Assembly (NCBI GenBank): GCA_016748015.1
Contig: JAAOMT010000012.1
Coordinates: forward strand, 62,001 to 126,000
DNA length: 64,000 bases
Direction: 5' to 3'
Source: Geosiphon pyriformis
Lineage: Eukaryota > Glomeromycota > Glomeromycetes > Archaeosporales > Geosiphonaceae
In this document: piece by piece, positions 46,933 to 59,176 of the stretch
How the letters are laid out: each line of letters opens with the position of its first letter
How positions within the stretch are numbered: the first letter of the stretch is position 1
The notes under the pieces: generated by a model
Told to the model about the DNA's origin: nothing
Seen by the model: only the letters and a program-made list of their open reading frames with translations
The model's database searches: none
Position numbers and translations under genes: made by a program

Positions 46933-47366
46933 TGGCAGGCTTGTTTTGAGAGATCACCAAAATGCCCGAGTGATCATCAAGAAGAAGCGTGATTTCACGA
47001 GGCGCGGCGAATCGGAACAGCAAACAGTTAGTAAAATATTTGAGAAAATTAAGTTCAGGAAGTTTTGTCAGTTTCGCGTACAGCTTTAATATACACCTTT
47101 GACGGTTGGTGATGGACGAAAAGGCTTATTAGAATGGAGAGGTCTGGTGCAATCCAAGGTTAAACACGACTCAAATTTGTGAAAAAAAACAGGTGACGTC
47201 TCACTTTCAAAAGATGGACTCTTAAAAAACGTATCAAAGGTATGTATCGTGATGATGAAAAGTATATCTCTTCATCATCTTGCTTGATTTGATTATGATT
47301 ATGACGACGAAGAATTAACTTTACAATATTCATTTTAAGGTGAGCACGTTTAAAGCTCTAGAGAAT
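46933..47366. other. Intergenic region between IPO5 and NMD3
   Basis: 434 bp between the importin-5 start and the NMD3 stop, both on the minus strand. It should hold the importin promoter and NMD3 3' UTR. No gene or RNA recognised. Confidence 0.5.
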
Positions 47367-49377
47367 CTACAAACTACCTTCAATATACTCATCGTCATTA
47401 ATGTTGAGATCTTCGAGTAATTCCCCCAAATTAACATCAGGAAAATTTTCTTCATCTTCTTCATCCTCATCTTTTTTTTCATTTATTTCTAAATTACCAT
47501 CTAAATCCATTTCAATATTTTTATTACCCCTTGGATTTGGGTTTTTGTATAAATTAATCGTTTGGCGTAGTTCCGGATCTTCTTCCAAATCTCTCAAAAA
47601 CATCTCGAGATCTTGTTCCATTCTTTCAGACTCTTGCTTTCTAGGAGCCATTTCTTCTTGTTCCTTTGCTAAAGATTTAAGTTTCCAATTTCTGCTCTTA
47701 ATCTTTTTACGTCTATTTGGGAAAGATTTTTTTATCAAAATCACATCGGGGAGTTCATTACGATTGAGAGTGTCATATACGTTGTTATTGAAGTTCGAAG
47801 ATGAGAGATCATATCCTAAAGCGGTGTCACCGGGATGAAGAATTCCACCTAGATGTGAGCGAGCAAAACTTGTTGTATCATTTCTTCCAAAATCACTTGT
47901 TCTTGCAACTTGTATGTCTGCTAGAACAAACTGATGTATTAAAGGGAAAAGAAGGTTGATAAATGATCCGTATTCTAAATTGAAAATTCATCAAATTATA
48001 CATTTTGCAAAATTAATACCTTCCCACGCACGGGCCCCAATGGTTCTACATCCAAGACATAATATTCGGTCAATTCTTTGGGGGTTGCCAAAGAGGTGAA
48101 TGGTATTCTCCAAAACACAGTGGTAGGTATATCACCAACTGAATCAAAAGTAGTTGGATATGATTAAATGTTGAATTAGTAACCATTGTAGTCTAAAGGG
48201 TACTACCGACATACCTGCCAAGGTGTTAGGATCCATTATATGTATGGAATTACCGATACGATAACAAACCACTAGGGGGCTTGGGAAAAGGTATGAAGAT
48301 TAGACTGGATCGCTAGAAAGCAATTAATTGGGGATTCAAATTACTACTAACCTAATATTCCCCAGTGATCGAGCCACCTTTAATGGTAGACACACTAAAT
48401 CGTCCTTACATATAGGAACAATCTCAACAGAATATGAGAATTTGTAATTAGAAATATTGCTATGAATATCGGTAGAGATAAGCTGTTCTGATGTTTTGAA
48501 CCTGATTATAAAAATATCAAAAATTTTGATTAGAAAGGCAAAAACGAGATCAAGAAATATCGGCTGTAAATCAGGAGAGCCTACTTAATCGGAACAACTG
48601 CATTGAGAAATTCAACCATTTTAATTGCGTGGGATCTCTGTGCATAAAAAAAGTCAATTCCATCTTTGACTTCTTTTATGTTAATTGTATCCTTGTGTGC
48701 GTTATGCTTTAGAATAAGCTGTTCCAAGTATAAGAAGGTTCTTTTATGATTGACCTTTTGTCTGACTTGGACGATGGCTTGCCAAGTATTCTGAGCCATA
48801 ACACGCGCGCAATCATTACATTGTTGGTGGCTAACAACGAATTCCACTTCGAATATTTGTTGCAAAATTGTAGAGGCAAAAACCTGAAAATCATCAAGTG
48901 TATGATAAATAAAAATGAAATTTGCAAATCATTCAGCGATTTAAAGCATTGAGACGAGGGTCAAACGTTACCTCTTTTTGAATAGTTAGCTTTAATTTAA
49001 CTCGTTTAGAATGTGGCTCAGTCCAAATGAATCCAGCATCTATGAGCTTCACCTTTGTCAAGCCCTTTAATTTTTTCAAACATAAACCTAATAATTCCCT
49101 ACTTTCCAATTGTGCAGAAATCCAAATAGCGGGAGGTTGGAGATACCGCTCACAATTTCTGCAAAAATACAAGGTTCCTTGTTTCGGTATTCCTTCGGTA
49201 ATGTCAACCTCATTTCGTATGCAATTGAGGCACATATTGGAAGGATTGGGAGGAATGGCTGTTCCACATTGGCAGCATAGGCTATATTCCTTGTGAGTTA
49301 GTTGAGAAGTCAAAAATTGATGGGCTTTGACTCTTTACTTACATTAATTGTTCGGTTACTAAAGGAGAGTAATCCAT
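47367..49377 (-). CDS. NMD3: NMD3, 60S ribosomal subunit export adaptor
   Basis: NMD3 binds the late pre-60S subunit and bridges it to the exportin CRM1. Start ATG 49,377 (M-D-Y-S-P-L-V-T-E-Q-L-M), one short intron, then the conserved zinc-binding N-terminus with four C-x2-C pairs: C-C-Q-C-G, C-L-N-C-I, F-C-R-N-C and C-N-D-C further on, with Q-L-E-S-R-E-L-L-G-L-C-L-K-K-L. Later exons (about 48,890-48,595, 48,500-48,355, 48,280-48,220, 48,140-48,020, 47,930-47,367) carry D-G-I-D-F-F-Y-A and the block L-H-P-G-D-T-A-L-G-Y-D-L, then D-V-I-L-I-K-K-S and R-N-W-K-L-K. The acidic end D-L-E-E-D-P-E-L-R and L-N-I-N-D-D-E-Y resembles the C-terminal export-signal region. Complete, no break. Confidence 0.95.
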
Positions 49378-50202
49378 TTTGTAGTGACTACAGTTAAAAA
49401 ATACGAAAATTGGTCTTTTTCAAGATTTTTTTGATATTGTAGCAATTTCAAATATTATACTTCTAGAAAAATCACCGCACCAGTGTGAAGGAGTTCCCCG
49501 ATTGGGGTATCTAGCATCAAATACTAATTTAGGGCCTTTTTTTTTTTTATTTTTTTTCCCGAACTCTGATATTTGATGAGAACTGCGGTACGGCACTTTT
49601 TAATTAATACAGTAGATAATCAAATAACTTGTAGGATCTTATTGCATGTATAGCCAAATAATATAGGATTTTCGAGTAACAGAAGTTAATAATTCCATTG
49701 TACATTGAAATTTCAGTTCAATAATAACGCGAGAAAAGATAGAAAAATCTTTTTCAAATTTTCACTTCTGAGCCTCCTCTCCACACACACAATGTTTCTG
49801 ATTTCGTAATAGTTGTTTTAAAGCTTTCAAATGATTTAACCACAGGCTAATTCCTCTCCAGCAGACTGATAGTTGTGACGTCCAAATGGCTTTTGGACTG
49901 CTGGTGAGGTTGACTACCTAAAGCTGCGACCATTGAGACGTCTTTCACCTTTGTTGGCTTATATAATTGTGTTTGTCATAGGCACCTATTTATACGACCT
50001 TAGATTTTGATGTTTTGCAATAGATCGTCGTTCGGTATTCCCATTTTTAGTTTCAGGAGAAAACATTAAACTTCTAAAGTTGCGACTCTTTGAGGTTATT
50101 TTGTAATTCTCTTCCTGTTCCATACAACTCAATTGGCCATTAAGTAAACTCTTAAAAGTTAAAGTACCTTCTCTGTTAGCGAACCTTTTCAGTGGTCATA
50201 AA
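49378..50202. promoter_or_regulatory. Divergent intergenic region, NMD3 and PEF gene
   Basis: 825 bp between two divergent starts, so both promoters and 5' UTRs lie here. There is a T-run near 49,540-49,558. GC content is higher than the gene deserts nearby. No single box can be assigned. Confidence 0.5.
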
Positions 50203-50796
50203 ATGTCAAACTCTCAAAAAGCACCAGGCCAACAAGCATCAGGCCAACAGCCACAAACACCCGAAGCTCAACTACAGCAGTATTTTAATGCTATTGATGT
50301 GGATCGAACCAACTGTCTTAGTCCAGCCGAACTTCAACGCGCGTTGGTTTTAAACTGTGATGGGTCCACATTTAATTTCGATACTATACAGCTTCTATTC
50401 AACATGTTTGATTCAGACCGAAGTGGAACCATACATTTTCAGGAATTCTCGAGCCTTTGGCGATATATTGAGGACTGGAAAAAGATATTCGTGGCTTTTG
50501 ATCGAGATAATAGTGGATTCATTGACCCAAATGAATTAAAATCTGCTTTGCTCGCTTTTGGTTTTAACATTAGTGATCGTCTTATACAAATTTTTGTGAG
50601 AAAATATAAAATTAGGCATGGTGGAGTGCAGAAGCATGCACCTATGACCTATTCGGTAAATTTTGATAATTTCGTTCAGATTTGCGTAAGTATAAAAACA
50701 ATGACTCAAACATTTCGAGCTATCGACAACGATAGTGATGGCTGGGCAAAGATTAACTACGAGCAAATGTTGGAACTTATTCTGAAAAACCTGTAA
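50203..50796 (+). CDS. Penta-EF-hand calcium-binding protein (ALG-2/peflin type)
   Basis: 197 residues, intronless. A Gln/Pro/Ala-rich N-terminus (residues 1-25) precedes EF-hand loops: 32-43 (D-V-D-R-T-N-C-L-S-P-A-E), 70-81 (D-S-D-R-S-G-T-I-H-F-Q-E), 100-111 (DRDNSGFIDPNE) and a final pair including D-N-D-S-D-G-W. The order, and the text W-R-Y-I-E-D-W-K-K-I-F between the second and third loops, match PDCD6/ALG-2 and peflin, calcium-regulated adaptors of vesicle coats, membrane repair and ESCRT. Whether it is the ALG-2 or the peflin ortholog is open. Start chosen as the only upstream in-frame ATG, in an AAA-ATG context. Confidence 0.92.
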   Translation: MSNSQKAPGQQASGQQPQTPEAQLQQYFNAIDVDRTNCLSPAELQRALVLNCDGSTFNFDTIQLLFNMFDSDRSGTIHFQEFSSLWRYIEDWKKIFVAFDRDNSGFIDPNELKSALLAFGFNISDRLIQIFVRKYKIRHGGVQKHAPMTYSVNFDNFVQICVSIKTMTQTFRAIDNDSDGWAKINYEQMLELILKNL

Positions 50797-51034
50797 CAGA
50801 CATTATATTAACAGTTAAGAAATATATCCATGAAATAATAACTGTTCAAAAACAAGAGTGGAATAAAATTAGTATGAATATTAGATTAAACATTTGAAAC
50901 AGATCTTCCCCCGTAAGCATTTTGAGTTCTCTCAAGATTATGCCTAATCCTAGAATTGAGATAGGGAATATATATATATATATCACTCCGAAAAGGTATC
51001 AATATAAATTCAATGAAATACCTTCAGGCTTCTT
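50797..51034. other. Short intergenic gap, convergent 3' ends
   Basis: 238 bp between convergent stops of the PEF gene and RPA2, with a (TA)n run near 50,967-50,984. Nothing else seen. Confidence 0.6.
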
Positions 51035-52485
51035 TTACTCGTAGACATCGTGGGTACATTTAAAATGCTTTTCATCTGATGTAGTATAAACAAGTCCCTC
51101 TTGCAACAAGTACTCCATGGCCTCTCTTTAAAAAAAAAAGAAAGATACTAATTTAGATTTTAAATGAGAATTGAGTAGTTTCAAACACCCTAAAATGTAA
51201 CTTACACGACAGTTTTCTGACCATATTTCAGTTTCAAATCCGTAAAGTCATTAATAGATATTCCACCTTCAAGATCAGGCGTGTATTGATAGTTTTTGGA
51301 ACTTGAGGCTAAAAATGTTAGGATATCTTGATGTAAATTTGATAAGTTTGAGGGAAATCGGTCATCCCCAGCATTCCCGGTGTCTTCATATGCATTGGCA
51401 GAGTCTATATTGCTAAACTGATTCTTTGTTCGAGTTGGTGTATGGCTGGTATCAAATAAGCCTGATGAGGGAACCTTCCATGATAAAAATTTAAAAAAAT
51501 CTTTAAATCTTTTTGAACTTTTGGAATAAAAATTCAATAAAATATGTCACAATTACCATAGGAGTTTTAATATGATACAGATGAGAATGAACAACTTCTA
51601 AGAAATGGGTAGTGATTTCGTTAAAATCTTCAATAGGACGTATGTGAAATTGGGTTATCACAGGTTTGTTTTGAAAGAGTTTAATACTTCCAAAGAGTCG
51701 GACGTAGGTATTTGCTCTGAAGAATTTTAAGCAAATCATATCAAAGTTTCGTAGCTTGAAATAATTGAAAAAAAGAATATAGAGAATTTTACTGGAATTC
51801 CGGAGTCGTCTCGCTTTCAGGATCTTCGTTGTTAGACCAAACTCTGACTTCAATTGATCCCGTTCCGTCCTCCATTACATAGTTGACGTAAGCTGATTGC
51901 TCGGTGACACTCCTGATAGTCGCCACAAAGGTGATCTTAATGAATGGGGCAAGCAATAAAAAAATATCGCAATTATGAGAGATTGGGAAACGTAATGGAA
52001 GAAAAGTAGATATAATGAGAATTTCTAAAAGGGTAAAACCAACGTTAGAAATATCCTGTCCATCCAATTGTATTTGATCATTGTTTGAAGCTTCCACTGA
52101 CAGGATTTGTTTAATGCTAACTGGCCGAAGTGATTGCCTTGTGTCTTTTCCTGAAGTTTGCTAATCACGAAGGATCAAAATTCATCTTGAGAATTTATAT
52201 AAATAAGAAGAAATTTTACATATACTGAAGAAATTTATACAAACCTGACGACCTGAACTAAAGCCACCAGGCGAGAAGGAATTTGCACCGGGAGACACCC
52301 AACCACCACCTCCATAAATCCCGGAATCAGAACTAAAAGAGTTATTCCCCCCTCCATAACCTCCATAATTGGGACCGTAACCTGTGTTCGTTGAAATGCG
52401 TGTGTGTTTCGAGTTAAAATTTAAAGTTTGAAGGCTATGTAACTGTTCTAAGCCTTTTTCAAAACTATTTTTTCTTGCCTGACAT
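51035..52485 (-). CDS. RPA2: Replication protein A 32-kDa subunit
   Basis: RPA2 is the middle subunit of the trimeric ssDNA-binding complex used in replication, repair and recombination. The Gly/Ser-rich N-terminus (N-Y-G-G-Y-G-G-G) is followed by S-I-K-Q-I, the OB fold (I-T-F-V-A-T-I-R-S-V, Y-V-M-E-D-G-T-G-S-I-E-V-R-V-W, Y-V-R-L-F-G-S-I-K) and the I-R-P-I-E-D-F-N-E-I-T-T-H-F-L-E-V block. A linker and a C-terminal winged helix (Y-T-P-D-L-E-G-G-I, then R-E-A-M-E-Y-L-L-Q-E-G-L-V-Y-T) end at TAA 51,035-51,037. The best start is ATG 52,485: a 7-base exon ATGTCAG followed by a GC-AG intron (donor GCAAGA at 52,478) joining to 52,381, giving M-S-G-Y-G-P. No other good ATG is available. Confidence 0.88.
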
Positions 52486-52904
52486 CTTTGACTTTTTTTT
52501 AATATTGCTGAGATCAAAGGTAGTAAAATTGAAATCTTTTCTGTAAAACTGTAGAAAGCTAGTTAGGTTTCGGGTTTGAGAACTATATTGAACGCGACCT
52601 CATTCCATCAATTTTCATTGGTTGGAAAATTGTGATTGGTTTCAAAGGCACGTGATTTGAAGTATTATTCATTTTGTAAATTAAGTATTTTTTTATTTAT
52701 TAAAAGCCTAAAACGATCTCGGGTTTTTAACCATATATTTCTTCTGAACAAGAAGAGAATTAAACCTATTTTTTGAGTTTCAATTTTGTCAATTTAGATT
52801 AGATATGAGATTTTCCGCGTTGTTATTAGATCTTTGGAATATCTTAAAACTCTGATTACAGAATGAACCCAAAGTTTAGATAAATCTCTATTCCTTGCAA
52901 TTAT
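52486..52904. other. Intergenic region, RPA2 promoter side
   Basis: 419 bp between RPA2 and the downstream end of the next minus-strand gene; should hold the RPA2 promoter. Nothing else recognised. Confidence 0.5.
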
Positions 52905-54975
52905 TCAATCATTAGCACATTCCAATTTGTAATTTTTAGGTATTTGGCTTTCTAAAATCTGGAGAAAAGCTTGTAGAGTGCACAAAGACCTATCATCCTT
53001 ATGGTGTTGCCCTGATTGTTGACATTCCACCAATTCAATTTCCTTGTCGTTATATTTCATTCGTACAAAGTGATTTTCTGTTGGATTTTTATTGAAAAAT
53101 CTCCACAAAATATTAGGCTTCGATGACATATCCTCAAATAATTCAAATGTAATATTTGAACCGAAAGGTGGCCATCTAATTCAAATGAAAATGAGATAAT
53201 TTTAATTCATATCATCAATTATGATGGCAAAATTCGAATATAAGTAAGGAAGCAAATCATACCGCTCATCAAAAGCTTTCATTGCCACTAGCAATGTTCC
53301 CAATGAGTTATCGTGTCCACTATAAATTGAAAGCTTATGGTCTTTTGCTTCAGGTGAGCGATTAACCTTTGCTAGAATTTGATCTCTGAATTCAGCCAAA
53401 AGCCGCCCGATTCCTAATCGGCGCATTTCAGCGTTTTGTTTATAACTGTTTTTAGTTTTCTCGTAAAAAGCGAGAGTAGTTTTATTAATAACAAAACTTG
53501 TTTATTGGTTAAATAAATAAACGAATATCTCAAAAACTTGAAAAAAAGTATCCCACCCATCAAACCATTCGCCAACCGTGACTTGCTCCAAATCTCGAAT
53601 CACTTCCGGTGTAAACTCGGCCGGAATCGGAATGTTATGATACTGTGCTATAATTCAGGATATTTATGTATTAGGACAGCTTTTAAACACAATGGTTTTT
53701 GGGATTCTAACAAGACCTGACCAAACCTGCAAGGATTGTATCTAATCGCAAAAATAAACAATATTTAAAATTCAGAAAAATTTCAAGTTTAAGAAAATTC
53801 AAATCATAATCACTCACCAAAAATCCCGTTGCTGGAAGGCTTTGAATGGATTCTAACTTCTTTTACGAATGGTTTTAGTTTTTCAGATAATTTGTCCAAC
53901 TTTTCCTTATATACCAGTTCAGCACGTTTTTTGAATTCAATCATAAGGAGATTCAATTTTGGGCAGCCCCAATTCGGAAATATATCTTCATCAATATGAT
54001 GACTAAATTTTTTCCCCAATAAAAGTTAATAAAGACATTTTTCTTATTCGAATAATCATTAAACGAAGGGTTTATATCTTACCGAATATGTATATTGAGG
54101 GTTATTGGATGATGAGAAAATGAGGATGGATACAAACCACCAACAAAAAGTTGCTGCAATGACTCGATCGTTCTCGGAATTTCAGAAGATCTCAGATAGA
54201 AAGCTTTATCATTGATAATTTCAGGATCTAAGAATTTTAGCCTATCATGAAATTCAAATTGTTTCAATATACGTCTTAAGAAGGTGTTTAAGACGAATTC
54301 ACTCACTTGTCTATATATAGAGTGCGCAAATTCTTCCCTAAAGCAACCATTGTTTGTCGCCCTTTGTCAGTTAGCTAGAAAAAATAGAATTTAGAAAGGA
54401 AAATCAACATTTAATATCTTTGAAACAAAAAAAAAATGGATAAAGCAGAAATTAGATAACAAACCTGTCCATAAAAGCTTCGGAACACACATTAAAAAAA
54501 GGGAAAAAGTTAGGACGGAAGCCAAATAAAGTAATTTTGAAAAAGTTTACCATGCTCCAGGTGGTTCTTGAACTGGCCGGTCAGACTCTGTGGTGGTCTC
54601 GAACACACGCCGATAAGAAAAGTTTTGAAGGTTAGGAGGACTTTTTGCTGGTTCTTCAGTAGGGGAAGTTATAAGTAGTCCAGTAGACTTCCCGTTGAGA
54701 AGTAAGACGCTACTTTGAAACTTTTGAACCGCCTCACACAAGTTCCATACCGGAGGAATAAATTTTTCAAGCCGTCTTGCTACAGGAGTTCGTTCACCTT
54801 TGAAAGTTTAAAGAAGAAAAGGGCTTCTAATTTGAGGAAGACTGTGAGTTAAAAAAAATCATAATAATAAAGAGATTTTGAAAAGAGTACCATGTCTGTG
54901 TATCACTTGGACAAGTTTCAATTTTAGGTGGTCAGGGTAAAGACGATTTATTATCTCGTTGTTGTTGGAAACCAT
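52905..54975 (-). CDS. Histidine acid phosphatase, ACP6-like
   Basis: Multi-exon gene, ATG 54,975 to TGA 52,905. Exon 1 ends inside the catalytic motif: V-I-H-R-H / G-E-R-T-P gives R-H-G-x-R-x-P. The second conserved block, S-G-H-D-N-S-L-G (53,300), supplies the catalytic HD. Between them F-L-D-P-E, Y-L-R-S-S-E-I-P-R-T-I-E-S (54,079-54,306) and later R-W-P-P-F-G-S-N-I-T-F-E-L match lysophosphatidic acid phosphatase type 6 (ACP6) better than secreted phytases. There is no signal peptide, so a cytosolic or organellar role in phospholipid or phosphate-ester turnover is likelier than secretion. Substrate is inference. It starts 670 bp from a second, divergent histidine phosphatase. Confidence 0.85.
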
Positions 54976-55644
54976 TGTTAGTGTGAATTCATTATCTACA
55001 AGACGGCAAGTTTATATGATCAACAAATTTTTCGAAAAAGGAAATATGTAATATTGATTTGATCGATTTTAAGTTTATTTTCAAAAATTGAAAATTATAT
55101 ATATATATATATATATCTAATTAATACTTTGTCGAGAAGAGAGGCATCGAATTTCTCACATTACGTGGGTCTTAAGAAAGACTTTATGTTTTTGGATATA
55201 GTTCTTCACACAGCTTCCAAATGTTCTCAATTGGGTTCAGGGCTGCCAGTTAATAGTGGTAATTTTATTTTCCGTTAGATTTTTTTGATTTTCTCGCAAT
55301 ATGAATCGAGGCGTTATATCGCTGAAAAATTGCGTAACTTCGAGTTAACACGTGTATTGTGTTCTTGAAATAGTGACAAGTTGTTTTGGATTTTATTCAT
55401 CAGAAAATATTTTAATCCTCTCCACTTTTTAAAGTAGGCCCTAAGCGATTAGCATTAAATTTCTTAAATTATTTAATTATGTAAACATGTAATCAACTTA
55501 AAAGTTTAAAGTTTAAATTAAATGATGGGGCACCACAATTGTGAAAAAATGCTGCATTGTTTTGTAATATAAAAATTTTTTCAAAGGATATGTATACCCA
55601 TAAATTCTAATATTATACACAATAATAATTAACTTTGCATCTGA
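54976..55644. promoter_or_regulatory. Divergent promoter region of two histidine phosphatases
   Basis: 669 bp between divergent ATGs. It contains a (TA)n run at 55,096-55,116 and A/T-rich stretches. Regulatory sites for both genes must lie here, but none can be named. Confidence 0.5.
55096..55116. repeat. (TA)n microsatellite
   Basis: About ten TA units in the divergent promoter region. Confidence 0.9.
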
Positions 55645-57999
55645 ATGTTTCTTACGAAGCCCATGGCTATTCGAATCTTTCTTATCTTTAGTAGTTTCTT
55701 GTTATTATATATTTTTTTTCAAATACCACGTGAAGTTTCTTCTTTCGAGATAATAGAACATATTGGCTCGAAGAAACCATACCCTATCTTGTCAGAGAGG
55801 GAAGATGAAGTTGAATCCCCTGACGGTTATCATTTAATTCAGGTGCATTTGATTTCGCGTCATGGTAATTGTTAATTATTCAAAAGAAAAATTTCAATTT
55901 CAATTTTATTAGTTAGAAAATTTTAATGAGAAATGAAAGTATATATTCTCTTATTTGAAAAAATATATCATATCATTTAATATCTGAGATAATATCTCAT
56001 TTTTATTTACTCAACTTCTAATTCCGTCTATCAAATATCTATCATATGTAAAAAATGTTTAATCATTTGCAAATCAAAAGGCGCACGAAACCCGATTACA
56101 AGTGATGTTTTTCGATTTGACGCACTACAATGGTTATTTGCCAATTGTTCTCGGGTTGGTGAAGAAACCAAGTGGATTAAGAGTTGGGTAGGATAAATTT
56201 TGATTTATTTTATGGGACAAAATTAGATCAAATGAAGGTAATAGAGGGAGTGCTATGTGTACATTTGAAAATATTGATCCAAATAACAAAAAATTTTATA
56301 AATGATTTAAAAAGAAATGTCATCAACTCTTTATCTCTTAAATCATGACAAATTTCTTTTTTATTCTTTAAAAATCTAATATTTTTGTTTTAATATTATC
56401 GTCATCTTTCTGACCTTAACAGAAAAATCCATTCACCGAATTTACAGCCGGATTACTTTCCCATAACGGTGAACACGAACTTTATCTAATGGGCAAAAGA
56501 GCTAGTACACGTTATCGAAAATTCTGGGGAAATTTTACCTATCATTCAAACTTTGTCGATTTTAAAAGTTCTGCTGTTTCAAGGTATAAATTATACACTT
56601 TTTTTTTTTTGGTAACCGAGTTTTATCTTAGTCTCTGGGGTACTTTTGGTTTTTGAATCGTCCATTGTTTATCGGTCATCAAGATCCGGTCAATCGGGAT
56701 CAGCTTTTGCACTTGGATTATTTGAAGGCCATGGATCGCTTGGGAAAGCCTCTTTACAACCTGTGTATATACGTACTGAACCGAAAGTAAGCTGAAATTA
56801 TTATTTTACTAGAGTGTATATTGAAATTTTCATAGATGAATAAGTGAGAAGAAATTTAATTAATCTAGAGAAATCATATTTCAATCTATTAAAAATTTTT
56901 CTAATTCATTCATTCATTCAAAAGGGTCTCGATCAAGAATTAGCCATGAAACATGCATGTCCATTATGGCTCACAACAGTCGCGAAATCTAAAAAACTTG
57001 AACTCGAAAAATCAAGATACTTGGATGAAAAAATATCTCCTATTGCACGTCGAATTACCGAAAAATTAGGTATCACACCACCACTTGAACCGATTCATGT
57101 AGATTATATAAATCGAGCTTGTGTATTTGAGGTCTCGTTCTTTCGAAATACTTCCACTTGGTGTAGTTTATTAACGAAAGATGAGATATTGACATTGGAG
57201 TATTTAACGGATATGGAACATTATTATACATATTCATATGGGAATAGTCTAAATTCGAAAATGGCTTGTAAATTGATTAATAATCTTATAGAGACAGTGG
57301 ATGAGGCTTTGGAAGGGGGATCCCAGGTGAAGAGTGTTTTGAAATTTGGTCATGCTGAAACTATTTATTTCTTGATGACAGCATTGGTAAGTGGGGGACT
57401 GATAAATTAAAATACTTTTTTTTAATCAAACAAATCATACTAATATCATTATATAAATATATTAGGGATTATATGAAGATGATCATGACCTAAAAGCTGA
57501 TAGTCCATCTGATCAAATCGCATCACGTAAATTTCGTACTAGTGAAATATCACCATTTGCCGCGAACGTTTATTTTGAGATATATCAATATTCTTTGAAG
57601 GAAAAATTAAAACCGAGATCAGAAGGATTATTAAAAGGAATTACTACCACCAATACCAATACCACCACTACCACTACCACTACCACTACCACTACCACTA
57701 CCACTACCACTACCACTACCACTACCACTACCACTACCACTAACACCACCACCACATCTAAAAATCATTTAGTTGACCCATTAATTCGATTATTATTCAA
57801 TGAGATACCAATCATAATTCCCGGTTGCGAAACATTATATTGTCCATGGTCTCGATTTAAACATTTAATGCAACCGGTGATTGGTTGTGATTTTCAAGAG
57901 ATTTGTCGAGTTTCATCAAAATCAAGGCATTTAAAGCCAAAGTTTAAGATTGCTGGTGGAGTAAAGATTATATTGGATGAATCGAATTCTGAAATGTAA
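55645..57999 (+). CDS. Histidine phosphatase, MINPP1-like, membrane-anchored or secreted
   Basis: Exons about 55,645-55,866, 56,081-56,190, 56,425-56,583, 56,682-56,788, 56,923-57,389 and 57,465-57,999. The N-terminus has a strongly hydrophobic segment (I-F-L-I-F-S-S-F-L-L-L-Y-I-F-F), a signal peptide or anchor. The catalytic motif is S-R-H-G / A-R-N-P across intron 1, and the second block is F-G-H-A-E-T-I, the HAE form typical of multiple inositol polyphosphate phosphatases. R-K-F-R-T-S-E-I-S-P-F-A-A-N-V also fits MINPP1. It would remove phosphates from inositol phosphates in the ER or outside the cell. A Thr tract of about 35-40 residues (57,642-57,756) interrupts the C-terminal region. The C-terminus keeps paired Cys. 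Substrate is inferred from family. Confidence 0.85.
57642..57756 (+). repeat. In-frame hexanucleotide repeat encoding poly-Thr
   Basis: (CCACTA)n / ACC-ACT codon pairs inside the last exon of the MINPP1-like gene. A few Asn codons interrupt the ends (T-N-T-N-T and N-T-T-T-T). The unit length of six keeps the frame when copy number changes. Confidence 0.93.
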
Positions 58000-58194
58000 A
58001 GAATTCGTGAATTTTGAATTTTGAATTTTGAATTTTGTCTATATTTATATATACACACATAAATAGAACATGTATTATTGTATCAAACTAACTAAAAATA
58101 ATAATTTATTTATTTTTAAAAAAATTAATTCCTTGTATTCTATTTTAAATTTTTAAAAAAGATTTTTTTATAAATGTTAAAAAAAATATACGCA

Positions 58195-58249
<55 letters not shown>

Positions 58250-59176
58250 TATTAATTTAAGAATATATCGTTTTAACATTCTATTTATTCTACAAAATTC
58301 TAGTGACAGAAAAATTGTTAAAAACAAGATTTCAATCAAACAGTTATTTTTTGAGCTCTTATATTTTTCAATGCGTTTTACGCTTAAACATGTTTTACAG
58401 CCTAGTATAAATCTTTGATGGTTTTTTCAAAAAACGTTGATTATTTTTAAGCATTTGTTTTTTTATTTTTTAATTCTCATATAGGATGAGAATAAAAATA
58501 ATATATTAACAATATATTTAAATATAAAAATAATATATAATACTTTTTAAAAATGAAAATTTGGGTAATTTTTGATAAAAAAGCTAAAAGAGTTTCACAA
58601 CAGATATTGTTTATCCTCTGTCTTTTACAAATATTTTAATCTTTCAAAATCTAGCTATAAATAGTTGCACTAAACCTCCTTCCAAAAATTTACAATAGGA
58701 ATTCTTGGTAACATAAAAATAATAATAATAATAATATTCAAATTGTCCATACAATATTTTTGTGTCTAATAAATACAAATTATCTACATGTCCCACAATT
58801 TTACAAATTACGCTTATAAAAATTGTTTAAAAAAAAACCTCCATATCCCCAACTTAAATCAAACTCAATCCAAATCACAACTCAAAAAATCAAACTGTCT
58901 TTTGATAAAAATCGTTTGGATCTCGAGGAAAATGACCAAGAATTGACACAAGATGATCGAGTACTGTATTCATCAGACCTAACGCAGATAAGTTCAGCGC
59001 TTTCACGAGCAAATTATTTGCCTCCCAAACATATTTCATCATCATGCTCTAAATCATGTAAGCGAACCTTTTGCCCAAAATTTGTTGTTTTGTTATTATC
59101 ATTATCGATCTTGCACGCATCTTTGGAATTATATTTCCGGTCATAATAAAATCATCTCCCAGCCAAAGTCTCTTTA
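58000..59176. other. AT-rich intergenic region
   Basis: Convergent 3' ends. Contains an (ATT)n tract at 58,195-58,250. The 107-codon plus-strand frame at 58,823-59,146 starts at TTG and has no ATG; see the rejected list. No gene supported. Confidence 0.6.
58195..58250. repeat. (TAT)n microsatellite
   Basis: About 18 uninterrupted TAT units. Confidence 0.93.

Noticed and set aside
58823-59146. 107-codon plus-strand frame with a hydrophobic C-terminus
   Set aside because: It begins at TTG, has no in-frame ATG upstream or near its start, and lies in AT-rich DNA between convergent genes. No homology seen.
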